Positions 1 through 8,872 of a stretch of DNA of 64,000 nucleotides are shown one piece after another. A program made the position numbers and the translations under genes. The DNA lies in assembly GCF_030818695.1 (NCBI RefSeq), contig NZ_JAUTAR010000001.1, positions 4,272,501 to 4,336,500 on the forward strand, given 5' to 3'. The notes below the pieces were generated by a model, which saw nothing but the letters and a program-made list of their open reading frames with translations, searched no databases and was not told the DNA's origin. Origin of the DNA: Chryseobacterium sp. SORGH_AS_0447. GTDB lineage: Bacteria > Bacteroidota > Bacteroidia > Flavobacteriales > Weeksellaceae. Each line of letters begins with the position of its first letter. The first letter of the stretch is position 1.

Positions 1-2
1 AA

Positions 3-890
3 GTTGCAGGGGAAGAAATTGAAGAAGTGGCATTTATCATAGGGGATTTCGGTCCGGAAATCGAGAAATCACTTCTCCAGATTGCTGAAAAACTAGGGGC
101 AAAAGGAAGCATATATTACCAAAACGATCCTTTGGGAACAGCTCATGCCATCAAATGTGCAGAACAGTCGATGAGCGGAGATATTGTGATTGCGTTTGCA
201 GATACGCTTTTCCGTGCGGATTTTGTGCTGGATAAAAATTCAGACGGTGTGATCTGGGTGAAAAGTGTTGAAGATCCTTCAGCATTCGGAGTAGTAAAAC
301 TGGACAACTATGGTTTCATCACGGATTTTGTTGAAAAGCCGACGACTTTTGTATCCGACCTGGCCATTATTGGGATCTATTATTTCAACAGTGCTGAAAA
401 GCTGATGGATGAAATCAACTATATCATGGATAACAACATCAAGAATGGTGGCGAATATCAGTTGACAACCGCACTGGAAAACCTAAGAGCAAAAGGGGCG
501 AAATTCACGCTGGGTAAAGTAAACGACTGGATGGACTGCGGAAACAAAAATGCTACGGTAGAAACCAACAGCAAGATCCTGGAATATGAAAGAGAAGAAA
601 TGAAAAATTATCCTGCTTCTGCACAGATCGAAAATTCCCTTATCATTCAGCCTTGTTTTATCGGGGAAAATGTGAAGATATCCAATTCGAAAGTCGGTCC
701 TGGAGTTTCTCTAGGTAATAACACCATCGTTGTGAATTCCAATATCGAGAATTCATTGATCCAGGAAAACACACAAATCAACCACGGAAATCTTTCCAAT
801 TCGATGATCGGTAATTCCGCGCAGTACTTCGGAGTTGCCCGTGAGATTTCATTAGGAGATTATTCCGTTTTGGATTTTTTATCTAAATAA
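3..890 (+). CDS. Sugar-phosphate nucleotidyltransferase, 5' truncated by window edge
   Basis: This is the 3' part of a nucleotidyltransferase that joins a nucleoside triphosphate to a sugar 1-phosphate (glucose-1-phosphate thymidylyltransferase or mannose-1-phosphate guanylyltransferase type). The frame is open to the first base of the window, so the GTG at 27 is an internal valine codon and not a start. The visible part has the Rossmann-like transferase end, with DPLGTAHA, FGVVK and EKP (the usual sugar and lysine motifs), then a C-terminal left-handed beta-helix with I/V-rich hexads from about position 620. The exact sugar and nucleotide cannot be told without the N-terminal signature. A hairpin terminator follows at 934. 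Confidence 0.85.
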   Translation, partial: VAGEEIEEVAFIIGDFGPEIEKSLLQIAEKLGAKGSIYYQNDPLGTAHAIKCAEQSMSGDIVIAFADTLFRADFVLDKNSDGVIWVKSVEDPSAFGVVKLDNYGFITDFVEKPTTFVSDLAIIGIYYFNSAEKLMDEINYIMDNNIKNGGEYQLTTALENLRAKGAKFTLGKVNDWMDCGNKNATVETNSKILEYEREEMKNYPASAQIENSLIIQPCFIGENVKISNSKVGPGVSLGNNTIVVNSNIENSLIQENTQINHGNLSNSMIGNSAQYFGVAREISLGDYSVLDFLSK

Positions 891-933
891 TTTCCCGATC
901 AGAAAATATTTAATTTAAATACAGTATATTCAG

Positions 934-960
934 ACCACACAAAACATTTTGTGTGGTTTG
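934..960 (+). terminator. Rho-independent terminator after the nucleotidyltransferase
   Basis: An 11-bp perfect inverted repeat (934-944 with 947-957, ACCACACAAAA and its complement) is followed by a short T/G run. It lies between the nucleotidyltransferase stop and the DUF4292 start. An ATG at 951 falls inside this hairpin, which argues against that codon as a start. Confidence 0.6.
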
Positions 961-995
961 GCGTTAATATTGCAACAATTTATCAAATTTCCTAC

Positions 996-1841
996 ATGAA
1001 AAAGTGGATTCCGTTACTTATCCTTACCTTCCTGATTTATAGCTGCAAAGCCCGTAAAACGGCTGTACAGACCAATCAGAATTCAGACAGTACTGCTGTA
1101 GCCAATACTGATCCTGACAATATATCCAATGACGGAAAAAATGTAGCGGACCGGTTGGATTTTTATCAGAAAATCTACCTTCATCCTCAGTTCGACCATC
1201 TGAAAATCACCAGTAAGATCACGGCGGACAATATCAAAGTAAGCCCTCTTGATGCAATTATTTATATCGAAACCGATAAGAAGATCTGGTCCCGTATCGA
1301 TTTCCTTTTCTTCAATGCCGCAAGAGCCTTGATTACTCCAGAAGGCATCAAAGCGATGGACAAGTATAACAAAAATTATATCGATTCTGATTTTGATTAT
1401 TTAAACAATCTTCTGAACGTTAATTTTATTGATTACAAGAATTTGGAAAAGCTATTGCTGGGAAGAACATTTTTTACCATCAGCAACAGAAATGCAAGAA
1501 TTGTAAAAAACAACGACGGTTATCTGGTGGAATCTATTTCCAATATTAAAATCGCCACAAAGGACGGTGACCGTGAATATAAAATCATGATGCAGTATTC
1601 CGATGATTTTGATCTGATGACAGTCAACTTAAGGGATGTCGATTCCAATGATTCCATGCAGATCGACTATAGCAATTGGGAATTACAGCCTAACAATGTG
1701 CGGCTCCCAAAAAATGTTAAAATAATTATAAAAGGAAGCAAAAACAGCCAGATTTTAATAGAAAATACGAAATTTGATTTTTCTAGGATGGATACACCCT
1801 ATTCTGTGCCATCCAGTTATAAGAAAATTGAGATTCAATGA
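996..1841 (+). CDS. DUF4292 family lipoprotein
   Basis: An outer-envelope lipoprotein of 281 residues in the DUF4292 family, which is common in Flavobacteriia; its function is not established. The start at 996 gives a clean lipoprotein signal (MKKWIPLLILTFLIYSC) with the lipobox cysteine near residue 17. The upstream in-frame ATG at 951 would add 15 residues that spoil the signal and lies in a terminator hairpin. The rest is a mostly beta domain rich in I, D and N. It overlaps the next gene by four bases (ATGA at 1838-1841), so the two are probably translationally coupled. Confidence 0.82.
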   Translation: MKKWIPLLILTFLIYSCKARKTAVQTNQNSDSTAVANTDPDNISNDGKNVADRLDFYQKIYLHPQFDHLKITSKITADNIKVSPLDAIIYIETDKKIWSRIDFLFFNAARALITPEGIKAMDKYNKNYIDSDFDYLNNLLNVNFIDYKNLEKLLLGRTFFTISNRNARIVKNNDGYLVESISNIKIATKDGDREYKIMMQYSDDFDLMTVNLRDVDSNDSMQIDYSNWELQPNNVRLPKNVKIIIKGSKNSQILIENTKFDFSRMDTPYSVPSSYKKIEIQ

Positions 1842-3403
1842 TTAAAAAATTTAGCTTTTTAATAGGTATTTTACTGTTCGGATTCCATAATGGGCAGAAT
1901 CAGAAAAAGGAACAGTTGCAGAAGCAGAATGCTGAACTTAAAAAACAAATTGCACAAATAAATACAGATCTGGCAAAGACGAGAACGGAATCCAAATTGT
2001 CCGTAGCTTATCTCGACAATGTTAATAAAAAACTGGCACTCAGGGAAAAGGTGTACACCAATACCCAAAAGGAAAAAAGGTTTATTGAAGACGACATCTA
2101 CCTTCGTCAGTTGGAAATCAACCGCCAGAACAGAGATCTTAAAGTTTTACGAGACAATTATGCCAAAGTTCTCGTAAATGCTTATAAGAACAAAGGCGTA
2201 CAGAATAAGGTGACCTTTATTCTTTCTGCTAAAAATCTTGGGGAAGCGATAAGAAGGGTTCAGTATCTGAAGCAATATTCCGATTATCAGGATAAGAAAG
2301 CAGCAGAAATTACCAATGCAGCAGAAAAAATAAAAAGAACAATTGCACAAAGGCAGAATTCGGTAAAAGAGAAGGCGAATCTTTTGGTCAATCAGCAGAA
2401 GGATCTAACGACCATCAATGCCGAAAGAGCACAAAAGGAGCAATTGGTTACAGAATTTAAAAAGAATGAATCCAAACTTACGGCTGAGCTGAGACAGAAA
2501 CAGACCCAGTCTAAAGCTTTGGAAGGACAGATCAGAAGCATCATTGCAGAAGAGATAAGAATCGCTAAAGCGGAAGAAGAAGCAAGGAAAAAAGCAGAAG
2601 CCGAAAAAATCCGTCTGGCAAAAATTGCCGCAGAGAGGGAAAAAGCGAGAATCGAGGCTGAAGCGAAAGCACGTGCCGAGGCACTGGAAAAAGAAAGACT
2701 CGCAGCAGAAGTTGAAGCTAGAAAAGCCCGGGAACTGGCAGATAAGCGTGCAGAGGAAGAAAGAAAACGTAATGCAGAAGCAGCTCGTTCTGAAGCCACC
2801 GCAAGGGATGAAGCCCGAAAGGTAGCAGCGAAAAAAGCATCTGACGAAGCCGCTGCAAAAGCAAAAGAAGCTTCAGATAAACTGATTGCAGCAAGAGCAG
2901 CAGAAGCAGCACTTACCAAGAAAAAGGAAGATGATAAGAAGGCGGCTGAGAGTAAGGCAATGACGAACTATGGAGTAACTACTGTAGCCGGAAGTAATTT
3001 TGCCGATAATAAGGGAAGATTGGGATATCCTGCAGATAAAATCGGCCAGATCACCCACCGCTTCGGAAGACATCCGCATCCTGTTTTTAAAAATATTGAT
3101 GAGGAAAACAATGGGATTAAAATTTCTGTACCGGCCGGAACGCGTGCAAAATCTGTATTCCCCGGAACCGTATCTTCGGTGCTGGCAAACAGTGACGGAA
3201 CAAAGACCGTTATGTTGCGACACGGCAATTACTTTACGATCTATTCCAACTTAGGAAGCGTAAGTGTTTCAAAAGGTCAGCAAGTCTCTGCAGGAACGCC
3301 GGTTGGAGTGGTTGGACAGGATTTCGATGGAACCTATACCCTTGATTTCCAGGTATGGAACGGAAGTACACCGGTTGATCCATTAGGTTGGGTTTCTTAT
3401 TAA
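1838..3403 (+). CDS. EnvC-like murein hydrolase activator (degenerate M23 domain)
   Basis: A periplasmic coiled-coil protein of 521 residues with a C-terminal LytM/M23 domain, as in EnvC, which in E. coli activates amidases during daughter-cell separation. A signal peptide covers residues 1-19. Residues about 20-370 are a long coiled coil whose second half is very rich in A, E, K and R. The M23 domain spans about 395-521. The metal site looks dead: where active M23 enzymes carry an HxH pair there is LDFQVW (D503, Q505). This fits an activator rather than a hydrolase. The gene is coupled to the DUF4292 gene, and a tatA promoter lies in its last codons. Confidence 0.85.
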   Translation: MIKKFSFLIGILLFGFHNGQNQKKEQLQKQNAELKKQIAQINTDLAKTRTESKLSVAYLDNVNKKLALREKVYTNTQKEKRFIEDDIYLRQLEINRQNRDLKVLRDNYAKVLVNAYKNKGVQNKVTFILSAKNLGEAIRRVQYLKQYSDYQDKKAAEITNAAEKIKRTIAQRQNSVKEKANLLVNQQKDLTTINAERAQKEQLVTEFKKNESKLTAELRQKQTQSKALEGQIRSIIAEEIRIAKAEEEARKKAEAEKIRLAKIAAEREKARIEAEAKARAEALEKERLAAEVEARKARELADKRAEEERKRNAEAARSEATARDEARKVAAKKASDEAAAKAKEASDKLIAARAAEAALTKKKEDDKKAAESKAMTNYGVTTVAGSNFADNKGRLGYPADKIGQITHRFGRHPHPVFKNIDEENNGIKISVPAGTRAKSVFPGTVSSVLANSDGTKTVMLRHGNYFTIYSNLGSVSVSKGQQVSAGTPVGVVGQDFDGTYTLDFQVWNGSTPVDPLGWVSY

Positions 3404-3419
3404 AAAAAAACTAACTTTG
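3388..3419 (+). promoter_or_regulatory. Candidate Bacteroidota promoter for tatA
   Basis: TTG at 3388-3390 and TAACTTTG at 3412-3419 are separated by 21 bases, which fits the -33 TTTG / -7 TAnnTTTG pattern of Bacteroidota sigma factor sites. The site overlaps the end of the EnvC-like gene and lies 14 bases before the tatA ATG. Confidence 0.45.
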
Positions 3420-3433
3420 TAAAAATTTTAGAA

Positions 3434-3640
3434 ATGAATACATTAGCAATATTGTCATTATCTTGGCAACACATCCTGATCGTAGCGATCATCCTTCTTT
3501 TACTTTTCGGAGGTAAAAAAATTCCTGAATTGATGAGAGGAGTAGGTTCCGGTATCAAAGAATTTAAAGATGCAGTGAAGGAAGAGGACAAACCAGGTTC
3601 TGAAAACAAAACCACAAACAATACTCCTTCCGGAAACTAA
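3434..3640 (+). CDS. tatA: Twin-arginine translocase subunit TatA/E
   Basis: A 68-residue TatA/TatE protein, which forms the pore of the Sec-independent pathway that moves folded proteins across the inner membrane. It has an N-terminal membrane helix (LIVAIILLLLFG, about residues 14-26), the FGGKKIPELMRG hinge and amphipathic helix, and a charged hydrophilic tail. The length is normal for the family. No tatC or tatB is in the window. The DUF4254 gene follows after 14 bases, so the genes may be co-transcribed. Confidence 0.93.
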   Translation: MNTLAILSLSWQHILIVAIILLLLFGGKKIPELMRGVGSGIKEFKDAVKEEDKPGSENKTTNNTPSGN

Positions 3641-3654
3641 AAGTCTTATACCCG

Positions 3655-4269
3655 ATGAATTTTACAGAGACTGCATGGAAAGTCTTCAATAAATCTATTG
3701 AAGATTATCACGTGTTTGATGACGTTAATGCCCTAATTAATAACCCGTTCGAGAAAGATACTTTGGAACGGATTTTGTATGCAAAGAACTGGATTGATAC
3801 CGTTCAATGGCATTTGGAAGATATAATAAGAGATGAAAATATTGATCCGGCTGAAGCGCTTTATTTGAAAAGGACAATAGATGCCTCCAACCAGAAAAGA
3901 ACTGATCTGGTGGAATTTATAGACAGCTGGTTTCTTAAAAAATACGAAGATATAACTCCTAAACCCGATGCAAAGATCAATACTGAAACTGTCGCATGGG
4001 CAGTAGACAGGTTATCTATTCTCGCATTAAAGGTTTATCACATGTCGTTAGAAGCCAACAGGGAATCTGCTTCGGAAGAGCACAGAGCCAATTGCCAGGC
4101 AAAGCTGGATGTTCTTCTTACCCAGCAGGAAGATCTTTCGACTTCTATTAATCAGTTGCTTGCTGATATTGAGAACGGTGACGTTAAGATGAAGGTGTAC
4201 AAACAGATGAAGATGTACAACGATGAGAGTCTTAATCCAATCCTTTATCAAAAGGGGCAGCAAAAATGA
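3655..4269 (+). CDS. DUF4254 family protein
   Basis: A soluble protein of 204 residues, mainly helical, of the DUF4254 family found in Bacteroidota; no function is established. It has no signal peptide or membrane segment. It sits 14 bases after tatA and overlaps the next lipoprotein gene by four bases (ATGA at 4266-4269), so it belongs to the same transcript. Confidence 0.78.
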   Translation: MNFTETAWKVFNKSIEDYHVFDDVNALINNPFEKDTLERILYAKNWIDTVQWHLEDIIRDENIDPAEALYLKRTIDASNQKRTDLVEFIDSWFLKKYEDITPKPDAKINTETVAWAVDRLSILALKVYHMSLEANRESASEEHRANCQAKLDVLLTQQEDLSTSINQLLADIENGDVKMKVYKQMKMYNDESLNPILYQKGQQK

Positions 4270-4724
4270 AACAAATAATTTTTTTTGGAGTACTGATCAT
4301 CACTATATCTTCCTGTACCACGGAAAAGCCTAACTTCTCTCCGTTATCGAACAGTTTTTATAGTGAAGCTAAAGGTTCGGATTCGGATAAAGAAACGCAG
4401 AACAGCATTGAAATGAACGTTAAAGAAAATGTAAATGCTTCTGAAATTTCCAATCTTACCGCAACATTTCCACAATTTAAAATTACAGCTTTAAATACTG
4501 AAATTACATCCTTGAAATACAGTCTGCAAAACTATCTGTATGCCATTGATGCCAATAATGTATCCGGAAAAAATAAAGCGTTGAAAGACTTCGAAAAATC
4601 TTATAAAAAAATCCAGAAATTAAGACAAAGCCTCAACACCGACGATAACGAAGTTCTTAACAGATATCTGGTAAGGCTGAAAAGCAATGTTTCAGCGATT
4701 GAAGATTCTATAAAAAGAAATTAA
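4266..4724 (+). CDS. Small lipoprotein of unknown function
   Basis: I do not recognise this 152-residue protein. It has a lipoprotein signal with cysteine 17 (ISSC), a polar linker, and a helical C-terminal half rich in K, N, L and S. It overlaps the DUF4254 gene by four bases and precedes ribA by 16 bases. Its place in a tatA/DUF4254 transcript suggests an envelope role, but this is only inference. Confidence 0.75.
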   Translation: MKQIIFFGVLIITISSCTTEKPNFSPLSNSFYSEAKGSDSDKETQNSIEMNVKENVNASEISNLTATFPQFKITALNTEITSLKYSLQNYLYAIDANNVSGKNKALKDFEKSYKKIQKLRQSLNTDDNEVLNRYLVRLKSNVSAIEDSIKRN

Positions 4725-4740
4725 AACCAACAGGAATTCA

Positions 4741-5337
4741 ATGATTAAAATTCAGGCGGAATCCAACGTTCCTACCGAATACGGAACATTCCGAATGATC
4801 GCCCTCTCCGAAAACGAAAACGACTGGATGCCTCATATGGCCATCATCGCAGAACATACGGATTTTTCAAAACCTGTAAATGTGCGTTTCCATTCAGAAT
4901 GTATTACCGGGGAAGTTTTCCATTCAAAAAAATGCGAATGCGGACAGCAGCTGGATGCTGCTATGAAGTATATCCACGAGAACGGAGGCATCATCATTTA
5001 TCTTCGTCAGGAAGGTAGAAATATCGGAATCATCAATAAACTGAAAGCGTATTCTTTACAGGAACAGGGATTCGACACGGTAGAAGCCAATCTGAAGCTC
5101 GGGCTTCCTGCTGATGACAGAAATTTCGGAGTTGCCATTGAGATTTTAAATTTATTAGGTGTAAAGGACATTAACCTCCTTACCAATAATCCTGATAAAG
5201 TAAAATATGTACAGGAAAGCAATATTCATCTCAATGCAAGACTTCCTTTACAGATTCCGGCCAATGAGATCAGCAAAGGATATCTGAAGACCAAGAAAGA
5301 TTATTTCGGTCATCTGCTGGATGATAATGAAAATTAA
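4741..5337 (+). CDS. ribA: GTP cyclohydrolase II
   Basis: RibA opens the imidazole ring of GTP to give the first pyrimidine of riboflavin synthesis. The 198-residue length is that of a stand-alone RibA, not the RibBA fusion. The zinc ligands are visible as C54, C65 and C67 (HSEC, then KKCEC), followed by the catalytic LRQEGRNIG loop near residues 88-96. C-terminal residues have the usual LLTNNPDK motif. It is the last gene of the block and is followed directly by a strong hairpin. Confidence 0.95.
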   Translation: MIKIQAESNVPTEYGTFRMIALSENENDWMPHMAIIAEHTDFSKPVNVRFHSECITGEVFHSKKCECGQQLDAAMKYIHENGGIIIYLRQEGRNIGIINKLKAYSLQEQGFDTVEANLKLGLPADDRNFGVAIEILNLLGVKDINLLTNNPDKVKYVQESNIHLNARLPLQIPANEISKGYLKTKKDYFGHLLDDNEN

Positions 5338-5353
5338 ATAATAAAAAACGTAA

Positions 5354-5390
5354 GCATCAAAAGAAAATTCTTTTGATGCTTTTTATTTTT
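5354..5390 (+). terminator. Rho-independent terminator after ribA
   Basis: A perfect 10-bp stem, GCATCAAAAG (5354-5363) with CTTTTGATGC (5370-5379), six-base loop, then a T-rich tract. It closes the tatA-ribA block. Confidence 0.85.
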
Positions 5391-5478
5391 AAAAATTTAA
5401 GTTTATAAAGTACGTATGACAAAATATCTCACAATTTAGTGTTTAATTTATTTTTTTTATTTTCGCAAAAAATAAGTT

Positions 5479-6018
5479 ATGAAAAAAACATTATTGGTAT
5501 TATTATCAATATTTACTTTATTAAATTGTGCCACAAATGATATAATAAATGAAGTAGATAACTCTTCAATTTTACAATCTAATCAACAAACCACATATTT
5601 AGCTAAAGAAGCTGCTAAAGGAGTTGGTTTTGATCATGTAATAGTTGATCTTTCATTTACAGATGGAGTAAAAAATGATAACGGCGGTTGTACATTTAAA
5701 TATATAGCAAGTACTGCTATTGACAGTGATATTCTTGAGTTAACATCTTGCTTTGGTCCTAATCCTATTTATCAAAATAATTATCTTGTTAGAGGATATG
5801 GAAAACCTCGTAGAGCTATGTATGGTGAAAATTGGTGGGGAGTTCTATTAGAAGCTACAAATAAAGGAAAAACAGTAATAAATCGAGGAGTATCAGAATT
5901 GATAAATGATGATACTTCTAAAGCAATTTCAATTGAATATCCATTCGAAAAAAATGCAACATATCAGGTAATTTTGACAACTGAAATAAAAGATGTAATT
6001 TATAATATAAAAAATTGA
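5479..6018 (+). CDS. Lipoprotein of unknown function, N-terminal part of a frameshifted gene
   Basis: I do not recognise this family. The 179-residue frame begins with a lipoprotein signal (MKKTLLVLLSIFTLLNC, cysteine 17) and runs to a TGA at 6016. The reading frame that opens at 6011 continues without a stop to 6445. Removing one A from the A6 run at 6009-6014 would join them into about 321 residues. The DNA is clearly more AT-rich than its neighbours, which suggests acquisition or relaxed selection. Either the gene is broken, or the run was mis-sequenced. Terminators at 5354 and 6461 make it a single-gene unit. Confidence 0.6.
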   Translation: MKKTLLVLLSIFTLLNCATNDIINEVDNSSILQSNQQTTYLAKEAAKGVGFDHVIVDLSFTDGVKNDNGGCTFKYIASTAIDSDILELTSCFGPNPIYQNNYLVRGYGKPRRAMYGENWWGVLLEATNKGKTVINRGVSELINDDTSKAISIEYPFEKNATYQVILTTEIKDVIYNIKN

Positions 6019-6445
6019 CATTTATACATATAATGATGATAAATTTGATATAGATCAAAGCGAAGCTTTTCCAACAATTATAGTAGAATTAAAATCGACA
6101 CCTGATATAATAGGACCTGATCCCTGCTCAGATAGGCCTACTGTACCTACTGTTTTTTCTTCTGAACCTAATTACTATAAAAAGCAAAAAGCAGAAATTA
6201 TCAACAGGATAAAGGAACAAAAGGAATTTGTCTATAATTTTTCTACTTTGGAATCCAAGAATGGATTACTAATTTATTTCCTACCAGAAAAATCTGAAAG
6301 AGGAGCGTCATATGTACCACAAAGTCATTTTTCAATGGATCTAAAACATGTAAAAGTTATTAAAAAGGCTTATGATGCTACTTATTATATACCTCCAACT
6401 AATCTAAATAATAATCCTTGTCCAGGTTATAGAACCTGTCCATAA
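6011..6445 (+). pseudogene. Out-of-frame 3' part of the lipoprotein gene at 5479
   Basis: This frame is open from 6011 to the TAA at 6445, about 144 codons, and has no ATG start in a sensible place (only a TTG at 6248). It has an asparagine- and lysine-rich composition like the upstream frame and ends in a Cys-Pro rich tail (CPGYRTCP). The simplest reading is that it is the C-terminal part of the 5479 gene, separated by one extra A in a run of six. A programmed shift is possible but nothing else supports it. Confidence 0.65.
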
Positions 6446-6460
6446 TTTAACAATAAAAAT

Positions 6461-6492
6461 AAAAGCTCCGGAAATGTTTCCGGAGCTTTTTT
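6461..6492. terminator. Bidirectional terminator between convergent lipoprotein genes
   Basis: A perfect 14-bp stem (6461-6474 with 6477-6490) with A-run on one side and T-run on the other. It can end the rightward lipoprotein gene (stop at 6445) and the leftward gene that stops at 6525. Confidence 0.85.
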
Positions 6493-6524
6493 GTAATTAT
6501 AAAAACTGAAAAGATATATTCTGC

Positions 6525-7049
6525 TTATTTGCTAACTGTTGTTTTAATTACTTTGGATTCATCGAGATTATAGTATTTTACAACTGCATTATAATCGCTA
6601 TAATCTACACTTGCTTTACCAGAACTTGCAGGAACTAAAACAACTCTGAACGTCTGGTTACTTAGATATGTAGTTGCCTCAGTTGATGACATTGAAGAAA
6701 GATTAAAATTTGCGTTATCAATTCTAATCTGTACATTTTGAGAATCAAAGACAAAATTATAGTCAAACTTTCTTGCTGATGTAGAAGTTGCGTTATCTAA
6801 ATACCAAGTATATGGAAGCTGCTGCCATGCATTTCCAGCTTTTCTATATACCAACACAACATCCGTACTTTGAATATTAATTCCTTGAGTAAAAGCATAA
6901 CTGTTTCCACTATTAAATGACCCAGTAACATCTCTCATCTGCGAATAGGTATCATTGTCCTGATAAGGAACATCATTATCATTGTTATCACAACTGAATA
7001 TAAACAGGCTTACAAAAGCCAATAGTAAAATCGGAAGAATTTTTTTCAT
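6525..7049 (-). CDS. Lipoprotein of unknown function
   Basis: An unrecognised 174-residue lipoprotein. It has a signal with lipobox cysteine 20 (LFIFSC), an Asp/Asn-rich linker (DNNDNDVPYQDNDTY), then a beta-rich domain with many S, T and N residues and a VVLVPA strand. It is a single gene between a shared terminator at 6461 and the divergent GH3 gene. Surface exposure is likely, but the function is unknown. Confidence 0.72.
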   Translation of the reverse strand: MKKILPILLLAFVSLFIFSCDNNDNDVPYQDNDTYSQMRDVTGSFNSGNSYAFTQGINIQSTDVVLVYRKAGNAWQQLPYTWYLDNATSTSARKFDYNFVFDSQNVQIRIDNANFNLSSMSSTEATTYLSNQTFRVVLVPASSGKASVDYSDYNAVVKYYNLDESKVIKTTVSK

Positions 7050-7118
7050 TTTATAAAAGTTTAGTTGTTTATTATTTATGAAGCGTATTCAAATCATATA
7101 CCAAAAAATTCAAAAACA

Positions 7119-7150
7119 TTGTTTTCATCATTTTTTTAATTGTATTTTTG
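7119..7150 (+). promoter_or_regulatory. Candidate promoter for the GH3 gene
   Basis: TTG at 7119-7121 and TATTTTTG at 7143-7150 with 21 bases between them fit the Bacteroidota -33/-7 pattern. The -7 box lies 16 bases before the ATG at 7167. Confidence 0.4.
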
Positions 7151-7166
7151 TTCTTATTCAATCATT

Positions 7167-8858
7167 ATGAAGAAACTGGTTTATACATCACTCTTTATTT
7201 TCCTATTTCTAAGCTCTAACATTACAGCTCAGTACGTACCGAAAGATATTTCCAGACGCGATATGAAAAAGGCGGGTGAATGGGTAGACAAAACATATAA
7301 AAAACTTTCTCAGGACGAAAAATTAGGCCAGCTTTTTATCGTTGCCCTGTATACCAACCGAGGTGAAAGTGAGATTGCTAAAGTACGGAATATCGTTGTA
7401 CATGATAAAATCGGAGGGTTGATTTTGATGCAGGACGATGCTGCACGAGAAATTAATCTCGTAAATGAATTTCAGCAGAAATCCAAGGTTCCTTTAATAA
7501 TCGGGATGGATGCGGAATGGGGAGTATTCCAGCGGATTCCTACTGCTCATAAATATCCGTGGGCTATGACACTGGGCGCCATTCAGGACAAAAATCTGAT
7601 TGAGCAGATGGCGGCAAAAATCGCGGAAGACTGCCACCGAATGGGCATCAACTGGGATTTTGCACCGGTAGTTGATGTAAATACCAATCCCAACAATCCT
7701 ATTATCGGGAACAGAAGTTTCGGCTCGGAAGTAAGCAACGTGGTAAATTCGGCCTTATCGTATGCCAACGGCCTTCAGAACAGCAATATACTGGCGGCGA
7801 TCAAACATTTCCCCGGACACGGCGACACCAGTACGGATTCCCATCTGGACCTGCCTGTAGTTTCCCACAACCTGGAAAGGCTGAACGCTGTAGAAATCGC
7901 CCCTTTTAAAGCTTTAATGGATAAAGGAATCGGTGGCGTTATGGTTGCCCATTTGTATGTTCCGGCCCTTGAATCCGGAAAAGGCATTCCGGCTTCAGTT
8001 TCCAAAAACATTATTACCGGACTGCTGAAAGATAAATTGGGTTATAAAGGATTAATTATTACGGACGCTTTAAATATGGGCGCTGTTGCCAATAAATACA
8101 AACCGGGAGAACTGGATGCGATGGCTTTTAAAGCGGGGAATGACATTATGCTTTTTTCACAGGGTGTAGCAGAAGGAAAGAAATTAATCCAGAAAGCCAT
8201 TGATAACGGAGAAATTTCACAATCCAGAGTGGAGGAAAGTGTAAAGAAAATTCTTTTAACAAAATATTTTCTGGGGTTGGATACCTATACTCCCAAAAAT
8301 CCTGAAAACATCAATTCGGATTTAAATAATGATTCCCATAAAACATTGGTTCAGAATTTATATTCCAATGCCCTTACGCTTTTAAAGAATGAAAAAAGTC
8401 TGCTTCCTTTAAATAACAGAACAGTATATTACGTTCCTTTGGAAGAAGCACCTTATCAAACCTTTGCCAATCGGTTAGGAACAGATATTATCATCAAGAA
8501 GGCAAGCGAGATCAATACGATTCCTGCGAATTCTACGGTGATTGTAGGGTTTCATAAAGACAATTCCACGGCTTACAAACCTTACAAGATCTCCGATGTC
8601 TCAAAGAGAACCCTAGCTGATTTAACGAAAAATCAGAATGTCATCCTTACAGTTTTCGGAAGTCCATATGCCCTGAAGGATATCGACATTTCAAAAGTGC
8701 CGACTGTTCTTGTTTCCTATGAAAATAATGATGACTCGATGACGGCGACTGCAGATGCTCTGAATGGTAAGACAAAAATCCACGGCAGGCTCCCCGTTTT
8801 GGTTAATGAGACACTAAAGGCAGGAATGGGGATTGATTTACCTGGTTCACAAGAATAA
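7167..8858 (+). CDS. Secreted glycoside hydrolase family 3 (beta-N-acetylhexosaminidase type)
   Basis: An exported GH3 enzyme, probably acting on beta-linked N-acetylhexosamines such as peptidoglycan fragments. The start at 7167 is chosen because it gives a signal peptide (MKKLVYTSLFIFLFLSSNITAQ) that the upstream frame start lacks. The NagZ-type signature KHFPGHGDTSTDSH lies at residues 213-226, with the His/Asp acid-base pair, and the nucleophile aspartate is D300 in ITDALNMG. A second alpha/beta domain follows to residue 563. The beta-lactamase fusion seen in some Bacteroidota relatives is absent. Confidence 0.88.
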   Translation: MKKLVYTSLFIFLFLSSNITAQYVPKDISRRDMKKAGEWVDKTYKKLSQDEKLGQLFIVALYTNRGESEIAKVRNIVVHDKIGGLILMQDDAAREINLVNEFQQKSKVPLIIGMDAEWGVFQRIPTAHKYPWAMTLGAIQDKNLIEQMAAKIAEDCHRMGINWDFAPVVDVNTNPNNPIIGNRSFGSEVSNVVNSALSYANGLQNSNILAAIKHFPGHGDTSTDSHLDLPVVSHNLERLNAVEIAPFKALMDKGIGGVMVAHLYVPALESGKGIPASVSKNIITGLLKDKLGYKGLIITDALNMGAVANKYKPGELDAMAFKAGNDIMLFSQGVAEGKKLIQKAIDNGEISQSRVEESVKKILLTKYFLGLDTYTPKNPENINSDLNNDSHKTLVQNLYSNALTLLKNEKSLLPLNNRTVYYVPLEEAPYQTFANRLGTDIIIKKASEINTIPANSTVIVGFHKDNSTAYKPYKISDVSKRTLADLTKNQNVILTVFGSPYALKDIDISKVPTVLVSYENNDDSMTATADALNGKTKIHGRLPVLVNETLKAGMGIDLPGSQE

Positions 8859-8872
8859 ATCTGATCATTAAA

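Noticed and set aside
27..29. GTG at 27 as the start of the nucleotidyltransferase
   Set aside because: The frame is open to the window edge and the upstream codons give plausible protein; the gene is simply cut.
951..995. Upstream ATG at 951 for the DUF4292 gene
   Set aside because: It lies in a terminator hairpin and would spoil the lipoprotein signal; 996 is better.
2392..2919. Minus-strand open frame of 175 codons
   Set aside because: It is the antisense shadow of the Ala/Glu/Lys/Arg-rich EnvC coiled coil, with repetitive Ala/Ser translation.
6248..6445. A separate 65-codon gene
   Set aside because: It begins at a TTG and is continuous in frame with open sequence upstream to 6011, so it is the 3' part of a split gene.
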